Of a stretch of 64,000 bases of DNA, positions 50,268-60,314 are shown one piece after another. Position 1 is the stretch's first letter; each line of letters begins with the position of its first letter. Origin of the DNA: Asticcacaulis sp. MM231 (GTDB lineage Bacteria; Pseudomonadota; Alphaproteobacteria; Caulobacterales; Caulobacteraceae); assembly GCF_964186625.1 (NCBI RefSeq), contig NZ_OZ075110.1, positions 489,501-553,500 on the forward strand, read 5' to 3'. The notes beneath the pieces were generated by a model that made no database searches, was not told the origin of the DNA, and saw only the letters and a program-made list of their open reading frames with translations. Made by a program: the position numbers and the translations under genes.

Positions 50268-53200
50268 CTAACCGAACAGGTTTTCAATATCAGCATCCGA
50301 CAACATATCAACGGCCTGTGCGTCCTCGTTAAAGAGGGCATCCGCGATCCCTTGCTTGCGCGCTTTCATCTCGTCCATCTTGTCTTCTATAGTGCCCTCA
50401 GCACATAGCCGGTAGACAAAGACGGGCTTGTCCTGCCCGATGCGGTAAGATCGGTCAATCGCCTGGGCCTCTACGGCGGGATTCCACCAGGGATCGTAGA
50501 GAATAACGGTATCTGCATGCGTTAGATTAAGACCGGTGCCGCCGGCCTTGAGGCTGATCAGGAAGATCGAGCTACGGCCTGACTGAAAACCATCTACCTC
50601 CTCTCGGCGATTTTTAGTTTTGCCAGTCAACATACCAAATGTCAGACCGGCATTTTCGAGGCGCGCGGCGATCAGGTCGAGCATGCTGGTGAACTGCGAA
50701 AAGACGATGATGCGTCGACCTTCCTCTGTGAGGGCGCTCACCATTTCCATCAGTCTATCAAGTTTGGCCGAAGGCGCGCTTTCGGCACCAGGCACGTCCA
50801 GAAGGGAAGGGTCACAACAAACCTGTCTGAGTTTTAACAGCGCGTCCAAGACGATGATATGACTTTTGGCGAGCCCACGTTCGGAAATGGCCTGCCGGAC
50901 CTTCTTGTGCAGGCTTAGCCGGATGGTGTCATAGAGATCGCGCTGTTTGCCCTGCAGGGTGATACGCTCGATGATTTCCGACTTTGGTGGAAGCTCTTTG
51001 GCGACATCGGCTTTGGTCCGGCGCAACAGGAATGGCTTTACGCGCCTGACAAGGAGTTTCTGGACAGAAGAGCTCGCACTTTTTTCGATGGGGGTGCGAA
51101 AATCGCGGGCAAAATTGGAGCGGTCGCCCAGAAAACCCGGATTAGCGAAGTTCATCAACGACCAAAGTTCGCCTAGGTGATTTTCCATCGGCGTACCGCT
51201 AAGGCAAAAACGGTGATCGGCCTTAAGCTTGCTGATGAGACGTGTTGTCGTAGCGGCAGGATTTTTGATAGCTTGTGCTTCGTCCAGAATAAGCGCGTAC
51301 CATTGTATGTTTTCCAGCCATGCGTGGTCACGGGAGACCAACGGGTACGTTGTCAGCACGATATCAGCCGTTGGGGCCTCTTCTTGCAAGGCACGCCGGT
51401 CTTTGCCGTGAAGCACCATCAGTTTAAGGTCGGGGGTGAATTTAGCGGCTTCGGCCTGCCAATTGGCAAGCAGACTTGTGGGCGCCACGATAAGGGCGGG
51501 CCGGGTCAGCCTGACGCAGGCTTTTTCATGGGCCAGAAACGCCAGTACCTGCACCGTTTTGCCCAGTCCCATATCATCGGCTAGAATGCCCCCGAGGCCG
51601 GTCTCTCTTAAAGCATTGAGCCAGGCGACACCCGTTTGCTGATACGGTCTCAGGTCAGCTTTGAAACCGTCTGGCAAGGTCAGAGGCGCAAGCGTCTCCG
51701 GCACGCAGAGCTGGCGATAGGCGCTCTTGACGGTGCCGATATCGGTCGAGCCTGAGCCAGTATCGCCATCAAAATCGAGAAAGGCTCTGGACGCCTTATG
51801 GAGGCGGAATGCTCCAGAACTTGTCACCGAAAAGCCGCCCAGACGCAGTTCGTGCAAAGAGATGATCAGTGGCAACAGACGGGTGATGGCGACTGAGAAG
51901 TAGCGGCCCGCCCTGTTTCTAAAGAAGTAGTTATGGTCGAGATCGGCCATGGATCGCAGATCGTCAAGGTCAAGAGCAGGGTTCGATATGAGATCAGCCA
52001 GCAGGGGGGCCAGATTGACCTTTTCACCGTCGACTTCGATACCCACATCCAGCTCTAGCCAGTCCAAGCCCGAGCTTTCGCGGAAGTCAAAATCAAGATC
52101 GCGCGTAACCTTGCCAATCTGAAAGGGGAAATTCCTGTCGATCTCGATCTCAACGCCCTGGGACTGAAGCGCGGGCAAAATCTCGTCAAGAAACGCCAAC
52201 CACTCCAGATCGTCTTCGAAGGTCAGGTGGTGTGCGTAGGTTTTGGCAAGTGTAGGATAAATGGATGTGGCCTTTATAGCATCGCACTGAATGAGGGCGG
52301 TAATCAGAGAGGCCTCGTAGTCGAAATGGCGAAGGGCTCTTACGATGCGGCCATCTTTAACGGCTTCGACGTGGGTCCCCACGTCGTTTGCAAGGGCGCT
52401 CCACGTTCTGCGAATATTGGCGTAACGCATGGCGATTTCGATCAGTGGCACACTGTAGCCTTGGCCATAGCTTCCCGCTTTCGCCGTCATCAGTCTCAGG
52501 ATGCGCACGGGTGGCTCCTCAGTTTCAATTGACGGCAAGGGTGGTTTGGGTAAAAGGTCGCGCCCCTGTGGCAGGGCCGTTTGCAGGGCGATAGCGACTT
52601 GGGCGGCATGTTCGGGTTTGAGCGCGGGGGCCTCAAGGAGGGCCTTGGCCTGTTTCAGGCCTATCGGGAACTCTATATCCCCGATCCGGCATTGCTCGGT
52701 GTCAACGTAGACCATGAACTCACCGCTAAACGCACCTGCGCCTTTGACCCGCAATCTGGGACGAAGTTTGTAGTCTCTGTCGCTGAGCTCCCAGTCAATC
52801 TCTCCGGGCAGGGGCTCGCCGCGATGCAAGGGACCAGTTTCCAGATCCTCCCAGTAAAGCCGGCCCGTCGCTATAAGCCGCTCAAGCGTGTCGACACTTG
52901 GGAGGGTGAGCCCCGTTGAGGTATTGGAGTACCAATAGCTTTGAACCTTCCTGTTGAGCGAAAGGTAGAGATCGATATCCTCCTGTAGAATGTAGCCGGG
53001 CCTGACACCTCGCTCAGCCCGATCAAAATTAGCGCGTTCGAGACGCTTCGAAAGTGCCCCAGACCTGTTCTGTCGTGACACCATGACATCGACGCAGAGA
53101 CCGGCGGGGCCTTTAGGCAACAGAACGGGGCGTAGGATGTAGACCACACGTTTATTGACGCTGGGAGGATAGGTATGCGGTGTAGCTGCCGTGATCACGC

Positions 53201-53624
53201 CGTTCATCCAGATCTGCGTCTCGTAGGGTAGGGCGGCTGCTTCAAGCTCAAGCGCGGTGCTGTCCGGCGTGGCTTCGTGCGCTTCGTCTGACTGGAAATA
53301 GGTGATCAAAGTCGCTGCGACGTGTTTACAGTTATAGCCGACCGGGCAGGTACAGGAGCCTCGAAGCGCCGGGGACGGGCTCATTATTGCCTGGAGGCTG
53401 ACCTCGGTGATGTAAGAACTGCGTCCTGAGCCTTTGACGCGAGATTGCAGGAAATTCTCAGAGGTCTTGCTTATGTCGAGGACGTGTCCATCCAGCGCAT
53501 AGGCAAGTCCCGCCTGAAAGGTACGGGTGTCTATCAACCGCTTTAGCGTGCGGACGTGATCAATGGGCGCGTTCAAGTGGTCTCGCAGGTGTGGTGTGCA
53601 GGCGTCCAGGCTATTGAGCAACAA
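50268..53624 (-). CDS. SWIM zinc finger SNF2-family helicase
   Basis: This 1,118-residue protein has a SWIM zinc finger (C-T-C-P-V-G-Y-N-C-K-H, about residues 91-101), a long middle region of the bacterial SNF2-associated type (about 300-600) and an SF2 ATPase core. Motif I is D-D-M-G-L-G-K-T near residue 683 and motif II is L-D-E-A-Q near 781. The helicase C-terminal lobe has F-S-Q-F-T-S-M-L and the arginine motif S-Y-R-I-G-Q. It is a DNA or nucleoprotein translocase; bacterial members are linked to transcription recycling or DNA repair, without a firm role. Length is typical. It converges on the biosynthetic cluster and is unlikely to be part of it. Confidence 0.92.
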   Translation of the reverse strand: MLLNSLDACTPHLRDHLNAPIDHVRTLKRLIDTRTFQAGLAYALDGHVLDISKTSENFLQSRVKGSGRSSYITEVSLQAIMSPSPALRGSCTCPVGYNCKHVAATLITYFQSDEAHEATPDSTALELEAAALPYETQIWMNGVITAATPHTYPPSVNKRVVYILRPVLLPKGPAGLCVDVMVSRQNRSGALSKRLERANFDRAERGVRPGYILQEDIDLYLSLNRKVQSYWYSNTSTGLTLPSVDTLERLIATGRLYWEDLETGPLHRGEPLPGEIDWELSDRDYKLRPRLRVKGAGAFSGEFMVYVDTEQCRIGDIEFPIGLKQAKALLEAPALKPEHAAQVAIALQTALPQGRDLLPKPPLPSIETEEPPVRILRLMTAKAGSYGQGYSVPLIEIAMRYANIRRTWSALANDVGTHVEAVKDGRIVRALRHFDYEASLITALIQCDAIKATSIYPTLAKTYAHHLTFEDDLEWLAFLDEILPALQSQGVEIEIDRNFPFQIGKVTRDLDFDFRESSGLDWLELDVGIEVDGEKVNLAPLLADLISNPALDLDDLRSMADLDHNYFFRNRAGRYFSVAITRLLPLIISLHELRLGGFSVTSSGAFRLHKASRAFLDFDGDTGSGSTDIGTVKSAYRQLCVPETLAPLTLPDGFKADLRPYQQTGVAWLNALRETGLGGILADDMGLGKTVQVLAFLAHEKACVRLTRPALIVAPTSLLANWQAEAAKFTPDLKLMVLHGKDRRALQEEAPTADIVLTTYPLVSRDHAWLENIQWYALILDEAQAIKNPAATTTRLISKLKADHRFCLSGTPMENHLGELWSLMNFANPGFLGDRSNFARDFRTPIEKSASSSVQKLLVRRVKPFLLRRTKADVAKELPPKSEIIERITLQGKQRDLYDTIRLSLHKKVRQAISERGLAKSHIIVLDALLKLRQVCCDPSLLDVPGAESAPSAKLDRLMEMVSALTEEGRRIIVFSQFTSMLDLIAARLENAGLTFGMLTGKTKNRREEVDGFQSGRSSIFLISLKAGGTGLNLTHADTVILYDPWWNPAVEAQAIDRSYRIGQDKPVFVYRLCAEGTIEDKMDEMKARKQGIADALFNEDAQAVDMLSDADIENLFG

Positions 53625-53799
53625 CCGCTCACCGAGACAAGCCGGAAAAAGGAAGAAAAACCTATTTCAGCCACGCGACTATTTCAATTTGAATTTCTTA
53701 TGGCCGTGTTTCAGTGGCGGGCCGGACGACCGGGTTCATCTGTCCTCACTTTCACCAGTCGCGCGCTCCCCCAACGGAAGTCTGCAAAAAAAGACGGTT

Positions 53800-53997
53800 A
53801 TGGAGCGAATTATACAATCTCGCTTTGGCGGGACGCAGCGCATTCGCGAGATAAAATGCGATCCAGAAAAAGATGAAGTAGCGGCGATCGTGACGCTATC
53901 GGCCGCACGGGTTCGTGAAACCACACTGGATGGTCGATCGAATTCGGACGCGTGGTCATGGAGAATGAGTGGCTATGAGACGCTAAAAAATAGATAG
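53800..53997 (+). CDS. Possible small protein or gene fragment
   Basis: ATG at 53800 opens 65 codons (M-E-R-I-I-Q-S-R-F-G-G-T-Q-R). The frame extends upstream to 53563, but that part overlaps the helicase start. Composition is protein-like, with no recognised family, and the ribosome-binding site is weak. It may be a fragment of a larger gene lost with the nearby IS110 insertion. The rest of 53625-54261 shows no gene. Confidence 0.25.
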   Translation: MERIIQSRFGGTQRIREIKCDPEKDEVAAIVTLSAARVRETTLDGRSNSDAWSWRMSGYETLKNR

Positions 53998-54261
53998 CCA
54001 GGAATTGAGGGTCATTAACCGGCCCAATTTAAGATAGGGGCGGACATATCGCGCTCGTAGGATGTACGCTGTTTTCTATTTTCCAAAATGGTATCGACAA
54101 TTTTCTCATATTTTGTCGTTGCCTGGAACAAGTTTTTCGCCACGCGAGGCCACATTTTCACCCAAATTCAATACGAATTTTTTTATCGTATTGAATTGAC
54201 AATCTCCCGGGGAATAAAAACTTAGCGACGAAAAAAAACTCGCGCTGTGAAAGAAATCTGA

Positions 54262-54372
54262 CAAGTGAGTTCCGTAAAACCGAACGTCTGCACCCGCGGC
54301 TCCATCAACCTGAGCCACTGCGATCGTTTTTTTATGTACGTCCAACCCGACAAAGAGTGTAGTCTGTTCCAT
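54262..54372 (-). pseudogene. IS110-family transposase N-terminal remnant
   Basis: ATG at 54372 encodes M-E-Q-T-T-L-F-V-G-L-D-V-H-K-K-T-I-A-V-A and about 17 further residues typical of IS110 transposases. It then diverges into AT-rich, unrelated sequence. The stretch 54373-54470 is probably the element's leader. The two other IS110 pieces in the window (24521 and 24983) belong to different elements. Confidence 0.7.
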
Positions 54373-54492
54373 GGTCCGCCTCCAGTGTCTGGGGATAGGC
54401 TCCCTATGAGCAACCCCCGTTGCGCTTGACGCCTTAGTTGACACTTCGAGGCGGGCCACTTCAATTGGCTAAGGCCTCACGGACATGATGGT

Positions 54493-55998
54493 CTAAGTCC
54501 TTTGAGCTGTCTTTAATGCGACGGTGTGGGCGGGCATTTCGCTCAATGCCTGCAGGCATGTTTGATGGATTTGTTTCAGGGCTGCCAGCATGCCCGCTTC
54601 TGGGACCCCACCGACCAGTGGATCAAAGGTTTGCGGCACGAGGCCTTGGCCCAGCATGACGGACATCCAGTTCTCCTCCTGAAATACGGTTTGATTTGGA
54701 AAAGAGGTCAGCCCCCGCTCACAAAACAAGTCTATTTTTTCGGCCAATGATGGGGGAATGCTCATATGACGTAGATAATCCCACATCGGTTCGCCGTGGC
54801 GACCATTGACGTGATAATGAAAGATCAGAAAATCGCGGATCGTTTCAAACTCCTCGCTCATGACGCGATTGTAAAGCCTCGCGGACACGCCATCTATCCG
54901 GCGCGTCGGAAATACCGTGGATAATCGCGTGAGTGCGTTCTGAATCAGATGAATACTGGTCGATTCAAGGGGTTCGAGAAAGCCTCCCGATAGACCTATC
55001 GCCAGGCAGTTTTTTACCCAAAAGGCTTGACGACGCCCTGTTGTGAATTTCAGGACGCGCGGATCTGCCCTAGGGGGCGTATCAAGGGCTTGAATCAAAC
55101 TTGCCGCAGCGGCTTCGTCGCTGATGAAGTCGCTGGCGTAGACGTAACCGTTCCCCGTGCGATGCTGTAAAGGGATACGCCAGTGCCAGCCGGCACTTTG
55201 CGCGGTCGATTGGGTATAAGGTTTAATGTCCTCGCTCCGCCCTGACGGTATGGCCACGGCGCGATTGGCGGGCAGGTGGTTCGACCAGTCCTCAAAGGGG
55301 ACATTCATTGCCTCGCCGATGAGTAAGGCGCGGAAGCCTGAACAATCGAAAAAGAAATCGCCCGCCACCTCGCGGCCATCGCTGAAACACAAGGTGTCGA
55401 TACCACCGTCTTCAACATTTCTTTTGGCCTTGGTAATGGTCGCTTCTAGCCGCTGCACGCCGCGTGATTCTGACAGACGACGCATGTAGGCGGCATAAAG
55501 GCCTGCATCGAAATGATAGGCATAGGCCAGGGTGGATTTGGGTGATGCAGGATCCGCAGAGGGCCAGTCGAATTTACCGGCATAGGCAGCCAGGGTGTTC
55601 AGGCTGTAGTCGGCAAAGGCATGCCCCTGACCCATTTGCCGGGCTCTGATCCAGAAGGGGTGAAATGAATGGCCATTAATTTTGGCGCCTGTGTATCCGA
55701 ACGGATGCATATAGCTGTGGCCGGGTTCACGCCAGCCACAAAACTCGATGCCGAGCTTGAAGGTGGCCTGCGTGGCGCGCATAAACTCGGCCTCGTCTAT
55801 GCCGAGGCTGTGATTAAAAGCGCGTATGGGAGGGATGGTGGCCTCACCCACACCGACCGTGCTGATGTCGGCGGATTCAATAAGGGTGATGGTCGTCTGA
55901 TGGGGGGAAAAAAAACGCGTCAGAAACGCGGCTGTCATCCATCCCGCCGTACCCCCGCCAACGATAACCAGCCTTTTTATCTCAGAATGATCAGGCAT
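54493..55998 (-). CDS. Tryptophan halogenase-like flavoprotein
   Basis: This 501-residue protein has the FAD-binding G-G-G-T-A-G-W-M at residues 14-21, the halogenase G-W-H-W-R-I-P motif and Lys81 (A-T-F-K-L-G-I) at the place of the catalytic Lys of PrnA. It also has E-P-L-E-S-T-S-I-H with the conserved Glu. Flavin halogenases use reduced FAD, oxygen and halide to make a lysine chloramine. In Caulobacterales and related groups such genes often lie beside TonB receptors and glycosidases, where the substrate is unknown. It follows the GH76 gene at 9 bp, so it belongs to the carbohydrate locus and not to the lipopeptide cluster. Confidence 0.88.
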   Translation of the reverse strand: MPDHSEIKRLVIVGGGTAGWMTAAFLTRFFSPHQTTITLIESADISTVGVGEATIPPIRAFNHSLGIDEAEFMRATQATFKLGIEFCGWREPGHSYMHPFGYTGAKINGHSFHPFWIRARQMGQGHAFADYSLNTLAAYAGKFDWPSADPASPKSTLAYAYHFDAGLYAAYMRRLSESRGVQRLEATITKAKRNVEDGGIDTLCFSDGREVAGDFFFDCSGFRALLIGEAMNVPFEDWSNHLPANRAVAIPSGRSEDIKPYTQSTAQSAGWHWRIPLQHRTGNGYVYASDFISDEAAAASLIQALDTPPRADPRVLKFTTGRRQAFWVKNCLAIGLSGGFLEPLESTSIHLIQNALTRLSTVFPTRRIDGVSARLYNRVMSEEFETIRDFLIFHYHVNGRHGEPMWDYLRHMSIPPSLAEKIDLFCERGLTSFPNQTVFQEENWMSVMLGQGLVPQTFDPLVGGVPEAGMLAALKQIHQTCLQALSEMPAHTVALKTAQRT

Positions 55999-56007
55999 CT
56001 TATGATC

Positions 56008-57063
56008 CTATTGCAAAGCGTTAAACAGATCCAGAACGCTGTGCTGCCGGCCGGCGCTCCTGATATCAAACGGTCCGGCCCAATGCAGACCGTAGGCGCT
56101 GGCGCCGTCGTTATTTTGTCGGGTGACCGTTTGTGCCTGGGTCATAAGGTAGGTTCGATAAGGGTGATGGCCGATGACGCGGCTCAATTCGCCGAGATTG
56201 CGCACAAAGATGCCCTTGAAGGATGTGCTGTCGAGGTCGCAGGTCGAAAGCGGCTCGCAAGGTTCCGTAAGAATGCCGCCCGGCGAGAGATGCGGGCTGG
56301 CAATGACGGCATCGGCGATTTTCTGTGCCTCTTTCAGATAGGCTTGATCTTCAGTGGCGATCGCGAGTTCGGTCAGGCCACCCAGAATAACGCCTTGATT
56401 GTAGGTATAGGTGGCGCCCGCATTGTTGGTGCATGTAGGGGTATCAAGGCCATCATTGACCAGGCTATTTGGGTTGACCATGCCGCTGGCTTGCAGCCAC
56501 CGCCAAGTGGCGATCGCGCGATCAAGATAGACGGTGTCTCCTATCGTCCGGTTATGGAGCGCCGCGGTGAGTTTTATATAGAGCTCATTGCTGATGGCAT
56601 TTTTGTAGGTCTTGGTTACATCCCACCAAATACCGCCGCCACAAACCTCATCCCAGTAGCCACGAATATAGGCTTCGTCTGTGCGTGCCAGATCGAGATA
56701 CATAGGGTCATGAGTCAGATCGTACATATCTATCAAGGCTAAAGCCCACCAGGCCGTATCATCGGTTGAGTCCCCCTTGAAGTCACCGAACTGATAGGAC
56801 TGATTTTTCCTGAAGCTATCCTTCACGATCAGCAGGTAGGCCTCCGTACCAGTGGCCTGCATATAATCTATAAGGGCCGTCAACACATTGGCAGATTGCC
56901 ACCAGTTGACATCCTGCCATTGACCCGTCTCGTTATTGTAGTCAACAGACAGAACTTTTGCTGCGCCATCTGCAGCGTGTGTAACCGAGACATCGGCGCT
57001 TTGGGTCTCATGACTTGCAAAGAGCGTCAGAGCAAGAGAAGTCAGAATAAGCCATAAGCGCAT
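56008..57063 (-). CDS. GH76 family alpha-1,6-mannanase-like glycosidase
   Basis: From the ATG at 57063 (GGAAGAA precedes it) the product is 351 residues. The N-terminus M-R-L-W-L-I-L-T-S-L-A-L-T-L-F-A-S is a signal peptide. The mature part has N-W-W-Q-S-A-N-V-L-T-A-L and S-T-D-D-T-A-W-W-A-L-A near residue 101. The Asp-Asp pair corresponds to the catalytic acids of GH76 endo-alpha-1,6-mannanases. Y-T-Y-N-Q-G-V is another family motif. It should cleave the backbone of yeast-type alpha-mannan or a related mannoside in the periplasm or outside. It lies between GH2 and the halogenase-like gene on the same strand. Confidence 0.87.
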   Translation of the reverse strand: MRLWLILTSLALTLFASHETQSADVSVTHAADGAAKVLSVDYNNETGQWQDVNWWQSANVLTALIDYMQATGTEAYLLIVKDSFRKNQSYQFGDFKGDSTDDTAWWALALIDMYDLTHDPMYLDLARTDEAYIRGYWDEVCGGGIWWDVTKTYKNAISNELYIKLTAALHNRTIGDTVYLDRAIATWRWLQASGMVNPNSLVNDGLDTPTCTNNAGATYTYNQGVILGGLTELAIATEDQAYLKEAQKIADAVIASPHLSPGGILTEPCEPLSTCDLDSTSFKGIFVRNLGELSRVIGHHPYRTYLMTQAQTVTRQNNDGASAYGLHWAGPFDIRSAGRQHSVLDLFNALQ

Positions 57064-57153
57064 TATGTTCTTCCATCTCCATAAGGGCCAGACGTCATGT
57101 ACGAGGCCGACTTTAGGCCGGTGCGGCTGATGCTTTCTGCGCACGGTCATGAC

Positions 57154-60003
57154 TCAGAACGCTTGGAACCGCTGACGGACAATCACGTTTTGCTGAAAGG
57201 CATAGGGCATATTTGCCAGGGTTCTAAATAGCAGATTGATGCGCCGCTCGCCTGCCCTGGGTGGCAAGCTAACGCTTAAAGAACCTTCGGCAGGATCGGC
57301 TTTGGTGCCGATCAAGGTGGTGTCGTCATAAACGTCCACGGCGCCGGTTAGGCGGGGAAAGTCGATGATACCGCCCTCGGCCTGCACCTTGGCGAACGGC
57401 GTGTAACGGGCAGAAACGAGTGTATAGCCATCTTGGGGCTGCCCGGCTTGCAACTCACGCGGCCCGAAATCGTGCCACAACGTCATATCAATAAGTCTGT
57501 TCTTGAGCGCGTCTTCCCGCGTAATCTCTGGCGGAGCGTCATACCAATAATCAAGGACTTGAACAGATGTGGTGGTCGCCTGGCGCGCCGGGGCTTGCAG
57601 TGGCGCGATCCCGACACGAGATGTCGCGGCTTTTAGCCCTTCGGCTTGTGCCTGTAAGATCAAATCACCTGCGTGCGCCTGCGTCAGTACGATCACCTGA
57701 GCCAGGCCGTTGAAGAGGGCGCGTTGGTTACCCTTTTCCGAGGCCGCACTATTGGGATCGCCATTGCCAAGACCAATAATTTCGCCGTTGGTTACGGAAA
57801 AATGCACAAGGTTTTGCGCGATGGGGACGGCGCGTCCACGGGCGTCCACCGCCTCAATGCGAAAAGCCACCGCGTCAAGTCCGTCGCCCTTGGCGGTTTT
57901 CCGGTCTGGCGTCACCTTAAGCGCCACCGCTTCGCCGGTGGTCGCCACGCGCGTTCGGGCGACGACCTTACCGGCCTGATAGGCCAACGCCTCAAGGCGC
58001 CCTGGTGCGTAGGGAACCTGCCAAAAATTCATCTCGTACGTATCGACCACCTGTCTTCCGAGTGAGTGTCCATTTAGAAAGAGCTCAACATCATCGCTGT
58101 TGGCGCACACCATGACCTTAATCGGCTGGCCCTCACGGCCCACCCAGTTCCAGTGTGGCACGATATGAAGAACCGGCTGTGTCTTTATCCATTGCGTCTG
58201 GTGAATGTAGAAGGCATCCTTTTCAAAGCCGCACAGGTCCATAATACCGTACATCGAAGAATTGGTCGGCCATCCCCAGGGTGAGGGTTCACCATGGTAA
58301 TCGAAACCGGTCCACACAAAGCCACCAGCGATGAAGTCACGTTCTGCGATCATCTTCCAGGATCCACGGTGCGTGGCCCATCCCTTCGGAGGATCGTCAT
58401 AGCCAGACGTCAGCCGTCTGTCCTTATCCGTGACATAGGCACCGCGGACACTGTAGTTGCTGGTATCCTCTGACGAGGTCAGCGCAATATCGGGATGCGC
58501 CTTGTGGAAAGCGTCATACTTGTCCTGCTGATAGTTAAAACCGACAACATCGACGGCTTGAGAGACGTTTATCGCAGAGAACATGCCGCTGTTCATGGCG
58601 GCCGTCACGGGGCGCGAGGTGTCGAGCCGTTTCACCTCGTGGGCCATGCGCCTCACCATTTCATATCCGGCAGCCGAGCCCTGCATCGGTTCTTCGTTGA
58701 ACACTGACCACAGGATAATGCTCGGATGGTTGCGATCACGCCGCACCATCCAGCGTACATGATCCATGTACTCCGGAGAGGGATTAAAGAGGCGGTTCTC
58801 GTCCATGACCAGCAAACCATACTGGTCGCAAAGATCAAGAACGACGCTGGAGGGCGCGTTATGGGTGCAACGCACGGCGTTGCAGCCCAGCTCTTTAAGA
58901 CGCCGAATACGATAATCCCAAAGGGCATCGGGTATCGCGGTGCCTACACCGGCATGATCCTGGTGGATGCACACACCCTGAATTTTGAGCGGCTCGTCAT
59001 TCAAATAAAAGCCTGTTTGTGCATCGAACCGCGTCGTGCGAAAGCCGCAGGTCGTTACGAGCCTGTCCACACATAGGTCGCCGTCCATGACGCAGGTTTC
59101 GACGGTATAGAGCGTCGGGCTCTCTACACTCCATAATGCAGGACTATCGTGTCTGAGGCTTAGCTTAGCCAGGCTTTGATCGAGGGCCGGCACCGTGACG
59201 GATAGGGTCTCGGTGTCGATGATCGTACCCTCTTTATCTTTCAAGCTGACCTTTACAGATAGGTTTCTGTTGTCTTTTGCCGCGCTATAAAGCGTGACCT
59301 CCACAGGCAATGTCCAGCCGGACGCCAGTTTTACAGGATGGGCAAAGACCCCATCGGTGATGATATGAACCGGATGGCGCTTGACGATGCGCACCGTACG
59401 ATAAAGGCCCCCACCTTCGTACCACCAGCCCTCCATAGCCTCGGCATCAACGCGTATGGCTAAGGTGTTGAGCGCGCTGCCGTAAGTTGTAAAGGGGGTC
59501 AGGTCGATGTAGAGACTGTTATACCCGCTCCAGTTATGGGCGATAACGTTACCGTTGTACCAGATGGTTGCGTGGGTGGCGACGCCTTCAATCTGAAGTT
59601 CAATGTGCTTAGCCGTATCGTCGGGCTCAAAACGCAAGACATTACGATACCAGGCTATGCCGCGCTTTCGATAGCCCTGGGCGCGATTGAAACCTTCTTC
59701 AATGGGCTGGAAACTGACAAAATCATGGGGCAGGCGTACAATGGGCCACTCTGAGTCGTCAAAGGTCGGCGCCGCAGCGCCCCACGCCTTGCCGGCCTTG
59801 GCATTATCGTAGGAATCGTCCTGAGATAAAATGTCGGGGAAGGGCACGTCGCCCTCATGAAAGCGCCAGCCGCTATCGAGCAGGAGGCTCTCCCGCGGCG
59901 AAGCCCCCTGGGCTTCAACAGCCAAAGCCGGACGCCCAAAGGCCAGACCTGCCGCAACCAGAGTACTGCCACCTACCAAAAGGTCTCGTCGGTTTATAGA
60001 CAT
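57154..60003 (-). CDS. GH2 beta-galactosidase/beta-mannosidase-like enzyme, Tat-exported
   Basis: The open frame reaches 60291, but the ATG at 60003 begins a twin-arginine signal (M-S-I-N-R-R-D-L-L-V-G-G), so the protein is 949 residues. The GH2 order is visible: sugar-binding jelly roll (L-L-L-D-S-G-W-R-F-H-E-G-D), immunoglobulin-like domain, TIM barrel with the acid/base Glu in V-F-N-E-E-P near residue 435 and a likely nucleophile Glu in T-S-S-E-D-T-S-N-Y near residue 510. C-terminal DUF4982/Ig-like domains follow, with a last part resembling a further beta domain. It cleaves beta-linked galactose, mannose or glucuronic acid; exact specificity is not readable. Gene order with GH76 indicates one operon. 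Confidence 0.9.
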   Translation of the reverse strand: MSINRRDLLVGGSTLVAAGLAFGRPALAVEAQGASPRESLLLDSGWRFHEGDVPFPDILSQDDSYDNAKAGKAWGAAAPTFDDSEWPIVRLPHDFVSFQPIEEGFNRAQGYRKRGIAWYRNVLRFEPDDTAKHIELQIEGVATHATIWYNGNVIAHNWSGYNSLYIDLTPFTTYGSALNTLAIRVDAEAMEGWWYEGGGLYRTVRIVKRHPVHIITDGVFAHPVKLASGWTLPVEVTLYSAAKDNRNLSVKVSLKDKEGTIIDTETLSVTVPALDQSLAKLSLRHDSPALWSVESPTLYTVETCVMDGDLCVDRLVTTCGFRTTRFDAQTGFYLNDEPLKIQGVCIHQDHAGVGTAIPDALWDYRIRRLKELGCNAVRCTHNAPSSVVLDLCDQYGLLVMDENRLFNPSPEYMDHVRWMVRRDRNHPSIILWSVFNEEPMQGSAAGYEMVRRMAHEVKRLDTSRPVTAAMNSGMFSAINVSQAVDVVGFNYQQDKYDAFHKAHPDIALTSSEDTSNYSVRGAYVTDKDRRLTSGYDDPPKGWATHRGSWKMIAERDFIAGGFVWTGFDYHGEPSPWGWPTNSSMYGIMDLCGFEKDAFYIHQTQWIKTQPVLHIVPHWNWVGREGQPIKVMVCANSDDVELFLNGHSLGRQVVDTYEMNFWQVPYAPGRLEALAYQAGKVVARTRVATTGEAVALKVTPDRKTAKGDGLDAVAFRIEAVDARGRAVPIAQNLVHFSVTNGEIIGLGNGDPNSAASEKGNQRALFNGLAQVIVLTQAHAGDLILQAQAEGLKAATSRVGIAPLQAPARQATTTSVQVLDYWYDAPPEITREDALKNRLIDMTLWHDFGPRELQAGQPQDGYTLVSARYTPFAKVQAEGGIIDFPRLTGAVDVYDDTTLIGTKADPAEGSLSVSLPPRAGERRINLLFRTLANMPYAFQQNVIVRQRFQAF

Positions 60004-60120
60004 GTGCGCCTCAAACTTTCGCATGATAGTTGCCACAAGATAAGCATGTCCAGCCAGCGAACCCCATCTGGTGTTGGGCCACAAAGCGTTATCGACTTTT
60101 TTAACAAAGAGAGACAGGCC

Positions 60121-60167
60121 GCGCAATAAATATTCCAATTTAATAATTCGTAGAATATTGATTGCGC
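60121..60167. promoter_or_regulatory. Long imperfect dyad between GH2 and the EamA permease
   Basis: GCGCAAT-A-AATATTC and GAATATT-G-ATTGCGC form 15-base arms with one mismatch, separated by 17 bases. The dyad lies 118 bases upstream of the GH2 start and 148 bases before the divergent permease start. It could be a two-site operator for a dimeric regulator or a leader hairpin. The remainder of 60004-60314 is AT-rich and must hold both promoters. Confidence 0.5.
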
Positions 60168-60314
60168 AATGCGGGTATGTGCCATAGTCTAGACGCAGCC
60201 TTACCTTATCGCCTCCACCAATATGTTTAGTCCCTTTTGCACCCCTTTTTTTCATGGCCACGCTGACCCCAGACTTGATACGGCTCGGCATGTAAGCCCT
60301 GGTCCGATCACGTT

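Noticed and set aside
50268..53624. SNF2 helicase as a phage-defence (DISARM-like) component
   Set aside because: The SWIM-SNF2 architecture is a common housekeeping form and no DISARM methylase, DUF1998 or PLD genes are adjacent.
54493..55998. Halogenase as a tailoring enzyme of the lipopeptide cluster
   Set aside because: It is more than 4 kb away beyond an unrelated helicase and an IS scar, on the other strand, and 9 bp from a glycosidase gene.
57154..60291. Full 1,045-residue start for the GH2 enzyme
   Set aside because: The twin-arginine signal starts at the ATG at 60003. The extra 96 residues run through the 60121-60167 dyad and are not signal-like.
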